From DSVQ01 sp964484765 (lineage in GTDB: Bacteria; Planctomycetota; Planctomycetia; Planctomycetales; Planctomycetaceae), in assembly GCA_964484765.1 (NCBI GenBank), contig CAZAGI010000025.1:24724-88723 (forward strand): 64,000 nucleotides of DNA, in the 5' to 3' direction. Of this stretch, positions 56,118 to 64,000 are shown piece after piece. Each line of letters begins with the position of its first letter. Position 1 is the first letter of the stretch. The translations under genes were made by a program, and so were the position numbers. The notes below the pieces were generated by a model. It did not search any database. It was not told where the DNA came from and saw only the letters and a program-made list of their open reading frames with translations.

Positions 56118-57592
56118 CGCAATCGCCGCCGGCCAGAACATCGACGGAATGCCTGCTCACCTGGCCGCAGCAGCGGTGGAATCTGATCCTCTTCGCCGTC
56201 TGTACGGGGATGCAATACCTCGCCGCTCCCGTGCTCTACGTCGGCATCACGCAAGCGTCGTTGTGCGATCATCTGGGAGCGGATGCGCGGACGGCCAATC
56301 TGCCAGGGACATTGTATTTTGCCATGACGGCGATGCCGGCGCTGATTGCGTGGTGCTTTCCAAGCGTGTCATCATTGAAGCGGACGCTGAGTTTGTGCTA
56401 TGGCATCACGGCGTTGATGCTGGGAACTCTGGCCATCACGCTCGCGTTGCCAGTTTCTCCGCAAATCCAGTTAGCGATGGTGATCATTCAGGGAGGGGTC
56501 TCTGGAGCCGTGATGCCTGCGGCGATTGCCTTGCTTTGGGAAGTGATTGCGCGCGGTTCCGACGAAGCACGTCGGGGCTTTGCGTTGAGCCTGGCATTCG
56601 GTGCGGGACCATTGCTAGCGGTGTTGGGATCGTTGGGGCAGACCATGATGCTCGGCGGAGATCTCTTCGGTTTGCACTTTGCGGGGTTAAAATCTCCCGT
56701 TGGCTTCATCGTTCTGTTTGCAGCAGGAGCTCCCGTGATGGGGCTGACAGCGTTGCTGGCGCAGTTCTTCATTATCTTGCCTGTCGAACAAGAATCGCAG
56801 CGAGAACCGCTCTCGGCCGTGGCAGGGTTGCTGGTCGGTTTGCCACTCATGTTTGCGTCGGTGACGCTCATGCAGCTGTCAGGTCCGTCGAAGTTCCCAA
56901 TGCAGGTGCTGCCGCTGCTGGGAGCGATCTGCGCCACCGGTGCGGCAATCGCGTTCATTTACCATTTCCGTTCGATCCTGCGTCAGCGCGTGCTGTTGCT
57001 GGCAACGCTGGTGACGGTGCTGGTCTACTCGGGGAATGTCATCCCGTCGAATATGAATCTCTATTCCACTGAAGCTTTGAGCGATCTGCCGGAGAAGTAC
57101 GCGGGCGTGCAAAATTTGCTGCGATTCAGCTTCAAAGTGGTGGCCGGGGTGTTGTTAGGGTGGTTGTTGACGAGGACGAATCCGCGCGCTGGGATGCTCG
57201 TCACTTCAGCGATTTTTCTCACGGCGCAGGTGTGGGCGATCTTCGTAACCGGCCCGTGGTATCTGGTCGCGTTCGGTCTCCACGGCGCGGGCGAGTTGAT
57301 CGGGGTCTACGCACCAAATTACCTGGTGTCCGCATCGCGCCGGAATGAGTTGCGGCGCAACATGGCGTTCATGACGATGTTGATGGTCCCCGCCGCCCCG
57401 GCGGGATATCTGTATGGTGCGATCGTCGACGGTGTGAAACAGGCCGATTGGACGCTGTGGGGCATGAACAGCGCGATGCTAGGTTTCCGTCTCAGTTTTG
57501 TCACATGCGCCGCGTTAATTCTGTCCGGTATCATCCTGGCGATCACCAGTTTGCCAGCGACCCCGCAACTCAGTCGAACAGACACCGACTAA
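56114..57592 (+). CDS. MFS transporter
   Basis: The 492-residue integral membrane protein has about twelve hydrophobic helices with the basic-acidic loops expected of the major facilitator superfamily ('SSLKRTLSLCYGITALM', 'WEVIARGSDEARRGFALSLAFGAGP' in pieces, 'EKYAGVQNLLRFSFKVVAG'). It begins inside the Gfo/Idh/MocA stop codon (ATGA), so translation is coupled. It is followed 29 bp later by the sialidase-like gene. Import of a carbohydrate or sugar acid handled by the dehydrogenase is the simplest reading; the substrate is unknown. Confidence 0.88.
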   Translation: MTQSPPARTSTECLLTWPQQRWNLILFAVCTGMQYLAAPVLYVGITQASLCDHLGADARTANLPGTLYFAMTAMPALIAWCFPSVSSLKRTLSLCYGITALMLGTLAITLALPVSPQIQLAMVIIQGGVSGAVMPAAIALLWEVIARGSDEARRGFALSLAFGAGPLLAVLGSLGQTMMLGGDLFGLHFAGLKSPVGFIVLFAAGAPVMGLTALLAQFFIILPVEQESQREPLSAVAGLLVGLPLMFASVTLMQLSGPSKFPMQVLPLLGAICATGAAIAFIYHFRSILRQRVLLLATLVTVLVYSGNVIPSNMNLYSTEALSDLPEKYAGVQNLLRFSFKVVAGVLLGWLLTRTNPRAGMLVTSAIFLTAQVWAIFVTGPWYLVAFGLHGAGELIGVYAPNYLVSASRRNELRRNMAFMTMLMVPAAPAGYLYGAIVDGVKQADWTLWGMNSAMLGFRLSFVTCAALILSGIILAITSLPATPQLSRTDTD

Positions 57593-57621
57593 TCTCTGCC
57601 GAGGACTTTGCTTTGCCTTCG

Positions 57622-58674
57622 ATGACGATTCTGAGTACCGGCCGTCTGGATGAACGCGAATCAGCCTTCCCCCAGGCCGTGCAACTTCCCAATGGCGACA
57701 TCCTGTGTTCCTTCAGTGTCGGCGGCGGACAGTACGTTCACGGTGGAACCGACTGGGCGCGTTCCACCGATGGCGGTTCGACATGGCGCGTGGAAGGTAC
57801 ATTGCTGCCCGGCACACAAGATCCACCCTCAGCCAACGCCCTCAAACTGAGCCTGTCTCATGATGGGCGAACAATCTATGCCTACGGAACCCGCTATTGG
57901 GCCAATCAAAACGATCGCTTTGGCGAACGACTTGGGGAAACTGTGTTTTGCCAGTCGACAGACTACGGTCGTACCTGGTCCGCCCCCAGTGTCGTCCCCA
58001 TGCGTGATTGTCCGATGGAAGTCTCCCATTCGATCCGACCACTGGCATCAGGACGGCTGCTAGCTCCAGGTGCGGTCCTGGCACAGAAAGACCGGCTGGG
58101 CGAAGAAGTGCTGGTGGCCATCTCCGATGATGGCGGCCGAACCTGGCCGAAGCAAAGCACCGTCTTCCGCGATCCCGAACGCAAACTCGGCTTCTGGGAA
58201 CAAAAATTGGCTGAGCTTGTTCCCGGCACGATTCTCGCGCTCGCCTGGACGGTCACACTCGGTGATTATCACGACCAGTGCAACCGCTTTTGTCTCTCAT
58301 ACGATGATGGCGAGACATGGGGACCGATCCAGTCCACCGGTCTCCGCGGACAAACCATGTCGTGTTTGCCCTTGGGGAGTGACAGGTTGCTCGTCCTTTA
58401 CAATCGCCGTTACGGTCAACAAGGCGTCGTGATGGCCCTCGTTCAATTCACGGAAAACGCGTGGACGGTGCTTCAGGAAGACTTGCTCTACGATGCTCAA
58501 CAGCATCGCGATGGCCCGGAATCCGGCGCGACCGGCGTCGACGAACTCGCCAGCTTTCAGTTCGGATTTCCTACGGCTATCCGTCTGAACGACGGCACAA
58601 TCTTTGTCACGAATTGGTGCGTCGAACACAGCGTCTGCGGCATCCGTTGGACCAAACTTGCCGTGGACTGGTGA
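57622..58674 (+). CDS. Sialidase/BNR-repeat family protein (predicted cytoplasmic)
   Basis: The 350-residue beta-propeller-type protein has four Asp-box (BNR) motifs: 'ARSTDGGSTW', 'CQSTDYGRTW', 'AISDDGGRTW' and 'CLSYDDGETW'. It also has the paired arginine/glutamate-rich strands of the exo-alpha-sialidase superfamily ('SHSIRPLASGRLLAPG', 'WEQKLAELVPG'). No signal peptide is present from the ATG at 57622, so it appears to be intracellular, unlike secreted sialidases. Such non-secreted members are often uncharacterised glycoside hydrolase-like proteins. Its position behind a dehydrogenase and a transporter suggests it acts on an imported glycan or lactone; the activity is unproven. Confidence 0.87.
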   Translation: MTILSTGRLDERESAFPQAVQLPNGDILCSFSVGGGQYVHGGTDWARSTDGGSTWRVEGTLLPGTQDPPSANALKLSLSHDGRTIYAYGTRYWANQNDRFGERLGETVFCQSTDYGRTWSAPSVVPMRDCPMEVSHSIRPLASGRLLAPGAVLAQKDRLGEEVLVAISDDGGRTWPKQSTVFRDPERKLGFWEQKLAELVPGTILALAWTVTLGDYHDQCNRFCLSYDDGETWGPIQSTGLRGQTMSCLPLGSDRLLVLYNRRYGQQGVVMALVQFTENAWTVLQEDLLYDAQQHRDGPESGATGVDELASFQFGFPTAIRLNDGTIFVTNWCVEHSVCGIRWTKLAVDW

Positions 58675-58805
58675 GCGCTGCTCGGTCGAAAAATTGGAGT
58701 TTGTCAAGTTTCGATCGATAAAGCACGAACCGGGGTTTTGTTGAGCTAGGTTCCTTTGCTGTCAACAGGTTACGACGGGCACCGATCATCATCATGACGG
58801 CGTGA

Positions 58806-59024
58806 AACCGTCCAAAAGTCGTCCCAGAGGTTCCGAAATCGAAGATTGATCCGCTCCGGATCGCCAGTTACACCCAATCGCTTCTCGACTCCGGCAAGTT
58901 CGAAAGTCGAGCGGCACTCGCCCGCTACCTCGGCGTGAGTCGAGCACAAGTCACGCAGGCTCTCAATCGTCTCAAATCCCCAGAGTCAAGTTTTTTGAAG
59001 GCGCGTCCGACGTCGCCTGATTAG
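58806..59024 (+). pseudogene. Fragment of a helix-turn-helix (ParB-like) gene
   Basis: An in-frame stop lies at 58803 and there is no ATG or GTG start, yet the frame reads coherently: 'KIDPLRIASYTQSLLDSGKF', then 'ESRAALARYLGVSRAQVTQA', then 'LNRL'. This is the ParB/transposon-type helix-turn-helix signature 'RAALARYLGVSRAQVTQ'. Proteins of this kind accompany recombinase genes in planctomycete genomes. The fragment is truncated at the N-terminus and may be a relic of a mobile element; it could alternatively start from a rare codon. Confidence 0.55.
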
Positions 59025-59290
59025 CTCAGTGTCATCAACCGACCTGCGATTCGTTCACGAGCGCGTGCCAATTCGTGTCTCCCCAATACGCCGTTGGCTT
59101 CCCCTGCAGTGAGCTTGGCGACAATCTTGGCGTATTGCTGGTGGGACTCGGGCGCATCAAACGGCCCGAGAGAGATGGTTTTGTCCCCGAGCTAGACCAC
59201 GGCGCGGTGCCTGTTTTCAAGAGAAAAGAATTGCAGGCTGTGTTCGAACATTCGCGCCGACACATCAATCGTGCGTAAAAGAAATCCGTC
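59021..59290 (-). pseudogene. Degenerate N-terminal fragment of a tyrosine-recombinase-like gene
   Basis: Read on the minus strand (frame ending at the stop 59021-59023) the sequence gives 'DGFLLRTIDVSARMFE', then, after a TAG stop at 59192-59194, 'LGDKTISLGPFDAPESHQQY' followed by 'AKIVAKLTAG'. The latter matches the N-terminal segment typical of planctomycete integrases ('...YLGPFNSPES...YDRLIAEW'). The internal stop shows that the gene is broken. The identification is by pattern memory and needs a search to confirm. Confidence 0.45.
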
Positions 59291-59437
59291 GTATTCGGCG
59301 AATGTTTTAGGAAACCGAGTGGATGTCTTACCCACATCGAGGTAACTGATGACCGCGCAGATCAGCGGTCGACATAACAGCTTCCGCCAATGTCGCTCGG
59401 AGGGTTGAGATCGACACCATCTGCATGGGAGTCGATC

Positions 59438-59797
59438 ATGGCCGTGAAGAAAGCATCAAAGAAAACGTCTGTGAAGAGCACAAAACCGGTAAAGAGCGAG
59501 AAAGAATCGACGACCCGCGCTACATCACCGAAGCCCGACGGAAAGATGAGTCCGTTGGACGCGGCGGCGAAAGTGTTGTCAGAAGCCGACGGGCCAATGA
59601 CTTCCAAGAGAATAGTCGAGGCGATAGGAACAAAGGGTTACTTGACCAGCCCCGGCGGTCAGACACCGCACGCGACGCTCTACGCCGCGATGATCCGCGA
59701 GATTAGCGTCAAAGGGGCTGCATCGCGGTTCGTGAAGGTGGAGCGCGGGCAGTTTGCGTTGAACGGCGGTGCCAAACCCACGGAGTCCGCCAAGTAA
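59438..59797 (+). CDS. HARE-HTH winged-helix domain protein (119 aa)
   Basis: The ATG at 59438 has GGGAG 6 bases upstream. The first ~40 residues are Lys/Ser/Thr-rich and disordered, like a histone tail ('KKASKKTSVKSTKPVK'). Residues ~45-115 form a HARE-HTH winged helix: 'SPLDAAAKVLSEADGPMTSK', 'IVEAIGTKGYLTSPGG', 'TPHATLYAAMIREI', 'FVKVERGQFAL'. This domain is shared with RpoE (delta subunit of Gram-positive RNA polymerase) and some restriction or chromatin proteins, and probably binds DNA or polymerase. The gene stands alone and is followed by an intrinsic terminator. Confidence 0.9.
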   Translation: MAVKKASKKTSVKSTKPVKSEKESTTRATSPKPDGKMSPLDAAAKVLSEADGPMTSKRIVEAIGTKGYLTSPGGQTPHATLYAAMIREISVKGAASRFVKVERGQFALNGGAKPTESAK

Positions 59798-59823
59798 CTC
59801 AACCTTCGACTGTCACCACCCTG

Positions 59824-59857
59824 AACGCCCCACGTTGGCCCCTGCGGGCGTTTTCTT
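59824..59857 (+). terminator. Intrinsic terminator after the HARE-HTH gene
   Basis: A 7-bp perfect stem (AACGCCC at 59824-59830 with GGGCGTT at 59846-59852), 15-base loop and a following T-rich run (tttctt) sit 27 bases after the stop codon. Confidence 0.6.
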
Positions 59858-60295
59858 ATCGACGAAACGTATCGACGGGAAGAAAGATCGCTGTCGTGGT
59901 CCAACAAACTGGTCTGGCAATTGGCAGCGGCACTCTTCGGCGTGTCAGACCGACGCAGTTCGCGCAAATGCACTCGCGACCTTGGTCGAGTGGAGCGATG
60001 CAAGTTGCGGGTGAATCGTTCGCGACTTCGGCAGATATGAACGAGACGGCATAGATCTCCCCTTGGGAGGACCGAAGCAGCGTTGGAGTGATCGACCGGC
60101 TCCTAAAGAAGCGGCTGACGGCCCAAACGTGGAATCTTCGTCTGAATTCAAAGGATGCCGGAGAAGATCTCGTGATGAACGCGTAGCGCGTGGCGCGCGG
60201 CATCATCAATCGCTGATCGGATCGGCCAGTGAAGTTTGATGTGCCTCCTCGCCGGACAGCCAAATCGGATTGACAGAATTCCCTGAATATCGACG
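59858..60295. other. Intergenic region (438 bp) before the mechanosensitive channel gene
   Basis: No supportable gene. Minus-strand frames reach in from the channel gene but lack a start signal and domain. No terminator or repeat beyond the one at 59824 was seen. Confidence 0.4.
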
Positions 60296-63200
60296 ATGGC
60301 AGGTTGGAAAGTCGGCAGTCTATCGGCAGGGAGGCCACACGTGGATGGTTGGCGGGAATTTCGACCATGGCAACTCTTTAGGCGCTCTCTGGTCGGCGGA
60401 TTGTGGCTGGGATTAATTGTGGCGCAACAGGCCCCGGCGCAAGAGGACGAAGCGGTTGTGACCGCACAGACGGCGATCACGAAAGCCGAAATTGCGGCTC
60501 AGATCGACCAACTTCAAAAAGACTCCGAGCTGGAAGCGGACGCCAAGCAAGAAGTCGCAGGCATCCTGCAATCGGCTCTGGATGAATGGAACGCGGGACA
60601 CGAAGCCGGACAACAGCAGACGGAAGTCGAGCGCCGGCGCCGGCGAGCGATTGAGGAACTGGATTCGCTGCGTCAGAGCATCTCGGCCCTGCCGGAGAAG
60701 GCCGTTCCCCCCGCATTGCTGGAATTCAGCCTCGAACAACTGGAACGCCGCCGCGAAGAGTTGCAGGCAAAACTGGATCGCGAAGGAACCGGGCTCAAAG
60801 ATCAGCAACAGAAACTGGCGGAGGAGATCCGCAACCGGAATACGCGCCTGGAAGCGATCCTCGCCAAGCTCACGGATGCCGAACTGCGGCTCGTACAGGC
60901 GCAGAGCACGCTGAAGTCGCTGCCGAGCGGCGAAGCGTCGTCTCCCGCGCAAGCGGCGCATCACTTGCTGTGTCGCGTGCGAGCACAGCGTGGGGGACAG
61001 GAAGTCGCGGCCTTGCAGTCGGAACGCGACTGGCTGGAGTCGGGCGACGCCAACCAATGGCTTCAAGCGCGCTCGAGCTTACTCAAACGGGAAGCGGCGC
61101 AACTTGGTGCGGAACGCAAGCTGGTCGACGAACGAATCGAGGCAGCGCGCCGGCAAGAGGCTGCGAAACTAGTCCATGAGGCCCAGCACAAATCGCGCTC
61201 GGTTCATCCGGCGTTACAGACGTTGGCGGAGGAGAACGAACGGCTGGCGGAAGAAAGCGGCCGATTGACGGTACGGCTCGAAGAGGCGGAATCAGAGCTG
61301 GAGCGCACGTCCAGGCAGCTCGAGACCGTGCAAGTCGAAACGGAACAGATTCAATCGCTGATCTTGAAAATCGGCATGACCGAGGACATTGGTTTAATGC
61401 TGCGGCAACAGTATGACCAGTTGCCCGACGTACCGCGTCTCCGGCGGCAGACGGCCGCCCGTTCGGAAGAAATCCGCGAACTTCGATTGCAGCAGTTCGC
61501 ACGCGATCGGCTCGACCAGCAGACGCCAGAGATCGAGGAAGTTCTCCAGACCGGACGCCGGACGCCGGGTCCACGATTCGATGAGCCCTCCTTCAAAGCC
61601 CAGGCGGAGGCTTTGCTCTCGCATCGCCAGGAACTGTTGCCCCATTTGGAGGAAGACGGCGAGCGATTGATCCGATCGCTGTTTCGTGTCACTGAGTCGG
61701 AACGGAAACTGGCGATCCAAGCGACGGCGTCGATGCAGTTGCACGACGAGCATGTGTTGTGGATTCGCAGCGGCGATCCCATTAACCCGCTGGCGTTCGC
61801 TTCCTGGCGACCGGAAATCGAAAAACTGGACTGTGCTGACGCGTGGGACAGCATCGTTGTGGCCCTGCAGCGCGATCAGCAGCATCGGCCGGCGCTTTAT
61901 TGGCTTTTTGCAGCGGGTGGACTGGCCTCTCTATTCGTTCTGCTTCGGACGCGGCATCTGCTGAAACGCGTTGCCGAGCAGGTTCGACAACCCGAGTGTC
62001 TGGCCATCAGTCCCACGCTGCATGCCGTGGCAGTGACGGTCTTCCGCACCGCCTTTTGGCCCTTATTGTTGGCGCTGGTTGCCTGGCGACTGGAACAAGC
62101 CTCCACGTTCGGTACGTTCGCCCGCTGGCTGGCCGGCGGGATTTGGCGCGTCGTCTGGCTAGCCTATCCGCTACTGCTGATCCGTGCGGCGTGTGCCCGC
62201 AACGGCTTGGGATCGGCTCATTTTGGATGGCCGCCGCTGTTCACGGCACGGATATGCCGACATATCGGCTGGTTTCTTCCGCTGGCGAGCGTTCTGTTGT
62301 TCGTCATCGGCGCGATGGAAGCCACCGGGGTGGAATGGATGTCGGAGTCAATCGGCCGAACGTCGTTCCTGCTGTTGATGATCGTCGCAGCGGGTTTCAC
62401 TCGCGTCGTGTTCACCGCTGGCGAGTTGCCTGCGGAACGGGCCCGTGGGTTCACGGCGGCGCGCTGGATGATTCAGGCAGTGCCCTGGTGTCTGATTCTG
62501 CTGGCCGCGGCCGGGTACTACTACACCGCGGCACGACTCACTTGGCGACTGCAGGAGACGCTGTGGGTCGCCGTGGCCCTGGCGGGATTACGCGCTACGT
62601 TCTTACGCTGGATTCAACTGGAGGAGCGCCGCATTGTCCGGCGGGGCGAGTTGACGCCGGAATCGCCAGGCCCGCGTGTGGAGAAACGCTCGCCGCTGTT
62701 CGCCCTGCAACGCGCGCCTTCGGCCGATCGCCGTCTGGATGTGGCCTCCATCACGCGACAAATGCAGGGATTGCTGCGCGTGTCGCTCACGGTCGCGTGT
62801 TGCATCGGCGTATGGACCATCTGGTCAGATGTATTGCCGGCGTTCAACATTCTGAACCAGATCACGCTCTGGCAGACGACGGTCATGAAACAGGTGAAAG
62901 ATGCCGAGACGGGCGCAGCCCTGCAGGCACTGGCCGTGGTCGAGTCAGTATCCGTCGCGGATCTCGCCCTGGCGATCTTCATCGCCGGCGTGACGCTGCT
63001 CGCCGTGCGCAACGTCCCGGGGCTGGTACAGGCGGTTCTACTGGAGCGGTTGCCGCTCGATGCCGGCGCCCGCTCCGCCGTTGTCATCCTGGTGCGGTAC
63101 GCACTGCTCGTGACGGGCATCGTGATCTCTTGCGCGCAGATCAATATCGGTTGGTCGAATGTGCAGTGGCTGGTCGCCGCCGCTTCCGTCGGACTCGGCT

Positions 63201-63739
63201 TCGGCTTGCAGGAAATCGTCGCGAATTTCGTGTCGGGCATCATTCTGCTGTTCGAACGCCCGCTGCGCGTCGGTGACGTGATCACCATCGGCGACACGAC
63301 CGGCACGGTCTCTCAAATTCGCGTGCGCTCGACGACGATCCTCGACGCCGACCGGAAAGAGCTCGTCGTACCGAACAAGGACTTAGTCACCGGCAAGCTG
63401 CTCAACTGGACGTTGACCGATAGGACCAATCGCATCGCGATCCGCGTCGGAGTGAGTTACGATTCCGATCCGGATCGTGTCCGCAGCTTACTGCAAGAAA
63501 TCGCGTTGGCTCATCCTTCGATATTAAAGCAACCCCCGCCGAATGCCGCGTTCGAGGAGTTTGGCCCCACTGCGCTCGTCTTTGTCCTGCGAGCTTTTCT
63601 GCCGTCGCTGGACGACCGATCTCGGGTGATTCACGAGCTGCATGCGACCATCCACTCCCGATTTCAACAGGAGGGCATCGATATTTTTCCGCCGAACGCC
63701 GCCAGAAAGCCGACGACGATTCCAGGAGTTGCGGCATAA
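60296..63739 (+). CDS. MscK/YbdG-type large mechanosensitive channel (MscS family)
   Basis: The product has 1147 residues. An N-terminal basic stretch with a signal-like segment (residues ~28-48, 'SLVGGLWLGLIVAQQAPAQ') precedes a long coiled-coil, Glu/Arg/Gln-rich periplasmic part (~55-480). About ten transmembrane helices lie between ~520 and ~960. The C-terminal ~180 residues are the MscS core: 'SVGLGFGLQEIVANFVSG' (pore helix), 'GDVITIGDTTGTVSQIRVRST', and 'VPNKDLVTGKLLNWTL' as the beta domain. Such channels open under membrane tension to release solutes after osmotic downshock. The length and the long coiled-coil N-terminus match MscK-type rather than short MscS. The gene stands alone; the ATG at 60296 has no strong ribosome site, so the start is tentative. 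Confidence 0.93.
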   Translation: MAGWKVGSLSAGRPHVDGWREFRPWQLFRRSLVGGLWLGLIVAQQAPAQEDEAVVTAQTAITKAEIAAQIDQLQKDSELEADAKQEVAGILQSALDEWNAGHEAGQQQTEVERRRRRAIEELDSLRQSISALPEKAVPPALLEFSLEQLERRREELQAKLDREGTGLKDQQQKLAEEIRNRNTRLEAILAKLTDAELRLVQAQSTLKSLPSGEASSPAQAAHHLLCRVRAQRGGQEVAALQSERDWLESGDANQWLQARSSLLKREAAQLGAERKLVDERIEAARRQEAAKLVHEAQHKSRSVHPALQTLAEENERLAEESGRLTVRLEEAESELERTSRQLETVQVETEQIQSLILKIGMTEDIGLMLRQQYDQLPDVPRLRRQTAARSEEIRELRLQQFARDRLDQQTPEIEEVLQTGRRTPGPRFDEPSFKAQAEALLSHRQELLPHLEEDGERLIRSLFRVTESERKLAIQATASMQLHDEHVLWIRSGDPINPLAFASWRPEIEKLDCADAWDSIVVALQRDQQHRPALYWLFAAGGLASLFVLLRTRHLLKRVAEQVRQPECLAISPTLHAVAVTVFRTAFWPLLLALVAWRLEQASTFGTFARWLAGGIWRVVWLAYPLLLIRAACARNGLGSAHFGWPPLFTARICRHIGWFLPLASVLLFVIGAMEATGVEWMSESIGRTSFLLLMIVAAGFTRVVFTAGELPAERARGFTAARWMIQAVPWCLILLAAAGYYYTAARLTWRLQETLWVAVALAGLRATFLRWIQLEERRIVRRGELTPESPGPRVEKRSPLFALQRAPSADRRLDVASITRQMQGLLRVSLTVACCIGVWTIWSDVLPAFNILNQITLWQTTVMKQVKDAETGAALQALAVVESVSVADLALAIFIAGVTLLAVRNVPGLVQAVLLERLPLDAGARSAVVILVRYALLVTGIVISCAQINIGWSNVQWLVAAASVGLGFGLQEIVANFVSGIILLFERPLRVGDVITIGDTTGTVSQIRVRSTTILDADRKELVVPNKDLVTGKLLNWTLTDRTNRIAIRVGVSYDSDPDRVRSLLQEIALAHPSILKQPPPNAAFEEFGPTALVFVLRAFLPSLDDRSRVIHELHATIHSRFQQEGIDIFPPNAARKPTTIPGVAA

Positions 63740-63838
63740 CACTCGTTCGCCGCAGCGGTGTAACCGACCGAGGATGTTTGCGAGTTTTTGTAAGCTCGCA
63801 TCCGTCACATCGACCGAGGGGCACTACGGCCAGCTCAC
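63740..63838. other. Short tail region after the channel gene (99 bp)
   Basis: No gene or clear terminator was seen between the channel stop and the integrase remnant. Confidence 0.4.
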
Positions 63839-63965
63839 TCAACCGACACCAAAATGGCAGCCGACTCCTTCATCGTCGACGGCAACATGCAGGTACGCCG
63901 AGGTGATGCTCACGTTCGCATGCCCCGCGGCATCTCGGACTTCGGCTAGAGCGCGTTTCGCGAGA
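63839..63965 (-). pseudogene. C-terminal fragment of a tyrosine recombinase (integrase)
   Basis: The minus-strand frame ending at a TGA (63839-63841) reads 'LAEVRDAAGHANVSITSAYL' and then 'HVAVDDEG'. This is box II of phage-type integrases with the conserved 'GH' pair and the catalytic Tyr in 'AYLHV'. A stop codon interrupts the frame at about 63966, just upstream in the coding direction, so only the last ~40 residues survive. Planctomycete chromosomes carry many such integrases. It may be a relic of an insertion near the channel gene. Confidence 0.7.
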
Positions 63966-64000
63966 CTCTAGCGCGAAGCTGGGAGGGTTGGTAGAGTGAC

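Larger units (their letters stand above)
58675..59437. other. Gene-poor region with decayed recombination-related sequences (763 bp)
   Basis: Between the sialidase-like and HARE-HTH genes I find no intact gene. Two degenerate frames meet tail-to-tail at 59021-59024: a helix-turn-helix fragment on the plus strand and an integrase-like fragment on the minus strand (both listed separately). The remaining ~130 bp before 58806 show nothing. Confidence 0.6.

Noticed and set aside
56149..57072. 307-codon frame overlapping the MFS gene
   Set aside because: Shadow frame of a twelve-helix transporter; the translation lacks hydrophobic helices and is Arg/Ala/Gly-rich.
59856..60368. 170-codon minus-strand frame before the channel gene
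   Set aside because: Ser/Arg/Cys-rich translation without domain, overlapping the channel start; likely a shadow.
61843..63276. 477-codon plus-strand frame inside the mechanosensitive channel gene
   Set aside because: It is an alternate frame within the MscS-family gene, Arg/Gly/Ala-rich, with no start signal.

Overview
The window reads as a chromosomal segment of a planctomycete (phylum Planctomycetota, class Planctomycetia; genus not resolvable by eye). The markers are two DUF1501 proteins with twin-arginine leaders, a PSCyt1/DUF1549/DUF1553 cytochrome-type protein paired with one of them, a DUF1559-like protein, giant Ser/Thr kinases carrying WD40 propellers, planctomycete-type ECF sigma factors, a surface protein with an LEPR-xLL-like N-terminus, and weak or absent Shine-Dalgarno sequences at many starts. 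Coding density is high. I saw no rRNA, tRNA or CRISPR array.

Layout. 0-6 kb: the C-terminal part of a STAND/TPR protein (cut by the window edge), a small protein, a DUF1501 protein, and a secreted MORN-type protein with a tudor-knot-like tail. 6.2-14.9 kb: signalling locus A (+ strand), with a 102-aa accessory protein, a 2073-aa zinc-ribbon/kinase/WD40 protein, an FHA-kinase and an ECF sigma factor. 15-21 kb: an HTH-PAS hybrid histidine kinase and an MgtA-type Mg2+ ATPase. 21-28.3 kb: secreted proteins, the PSCyt/DUF1501 pair and a DUF1593 hydrolase-like protein. 28.5-40.3 kb: signalling locus B, a minus-strand operon (1768-aa kinase, membrane TlpA-like protein, HEAT-repeat protein, DUF1559-like protein) divergent from a second ECF sigma factor. 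40.7-45.1 kb: a LEPR-type surface protein and a BlaI/BlaR1-like pair whose sensor ends in two LCCL-like domains instead of a penicillin-binding domain.

45.4-50.6 kb is a phosphonate-catabolism island: alcohol dehydrogenase and DUF5690 transporter on one strand; PhnZ-like HD oxygenase, FAD oxidoreductase and PhnX phosphonatase, all overlapping, on the other. It has no PhnW aminotransferase and no C-P lyase. 50.5-54.5 kb is a partner-switching/two-component module (response regulator-HATPase, membrane STAS protein, CBS-hybrid kinase-Hpt). 55.0-58.7 kb is a translationally coupled set: Gfo/Idh/MocA dehydrogenase, MFS transporter and sialidase-like protein. 58.7-64 kb holds remnants of recombinase-associated genes, a HARE-HTH protein and an MscK-type mechanosensitive channel.

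The most interesting signals are (i) two ECF/Ser-Thr-kinase loci that share one domain, free-standing in locus A and fused to the kinase in locus B, (ii) the M56 peptidase-LCCL sensor with a well-defined promoter/operator, (iii) the PhnW-less phosphonate island, and (iv) the secreted MORN/tudor-knot protein. All family names come from reading motifs by eye; no database search was run.
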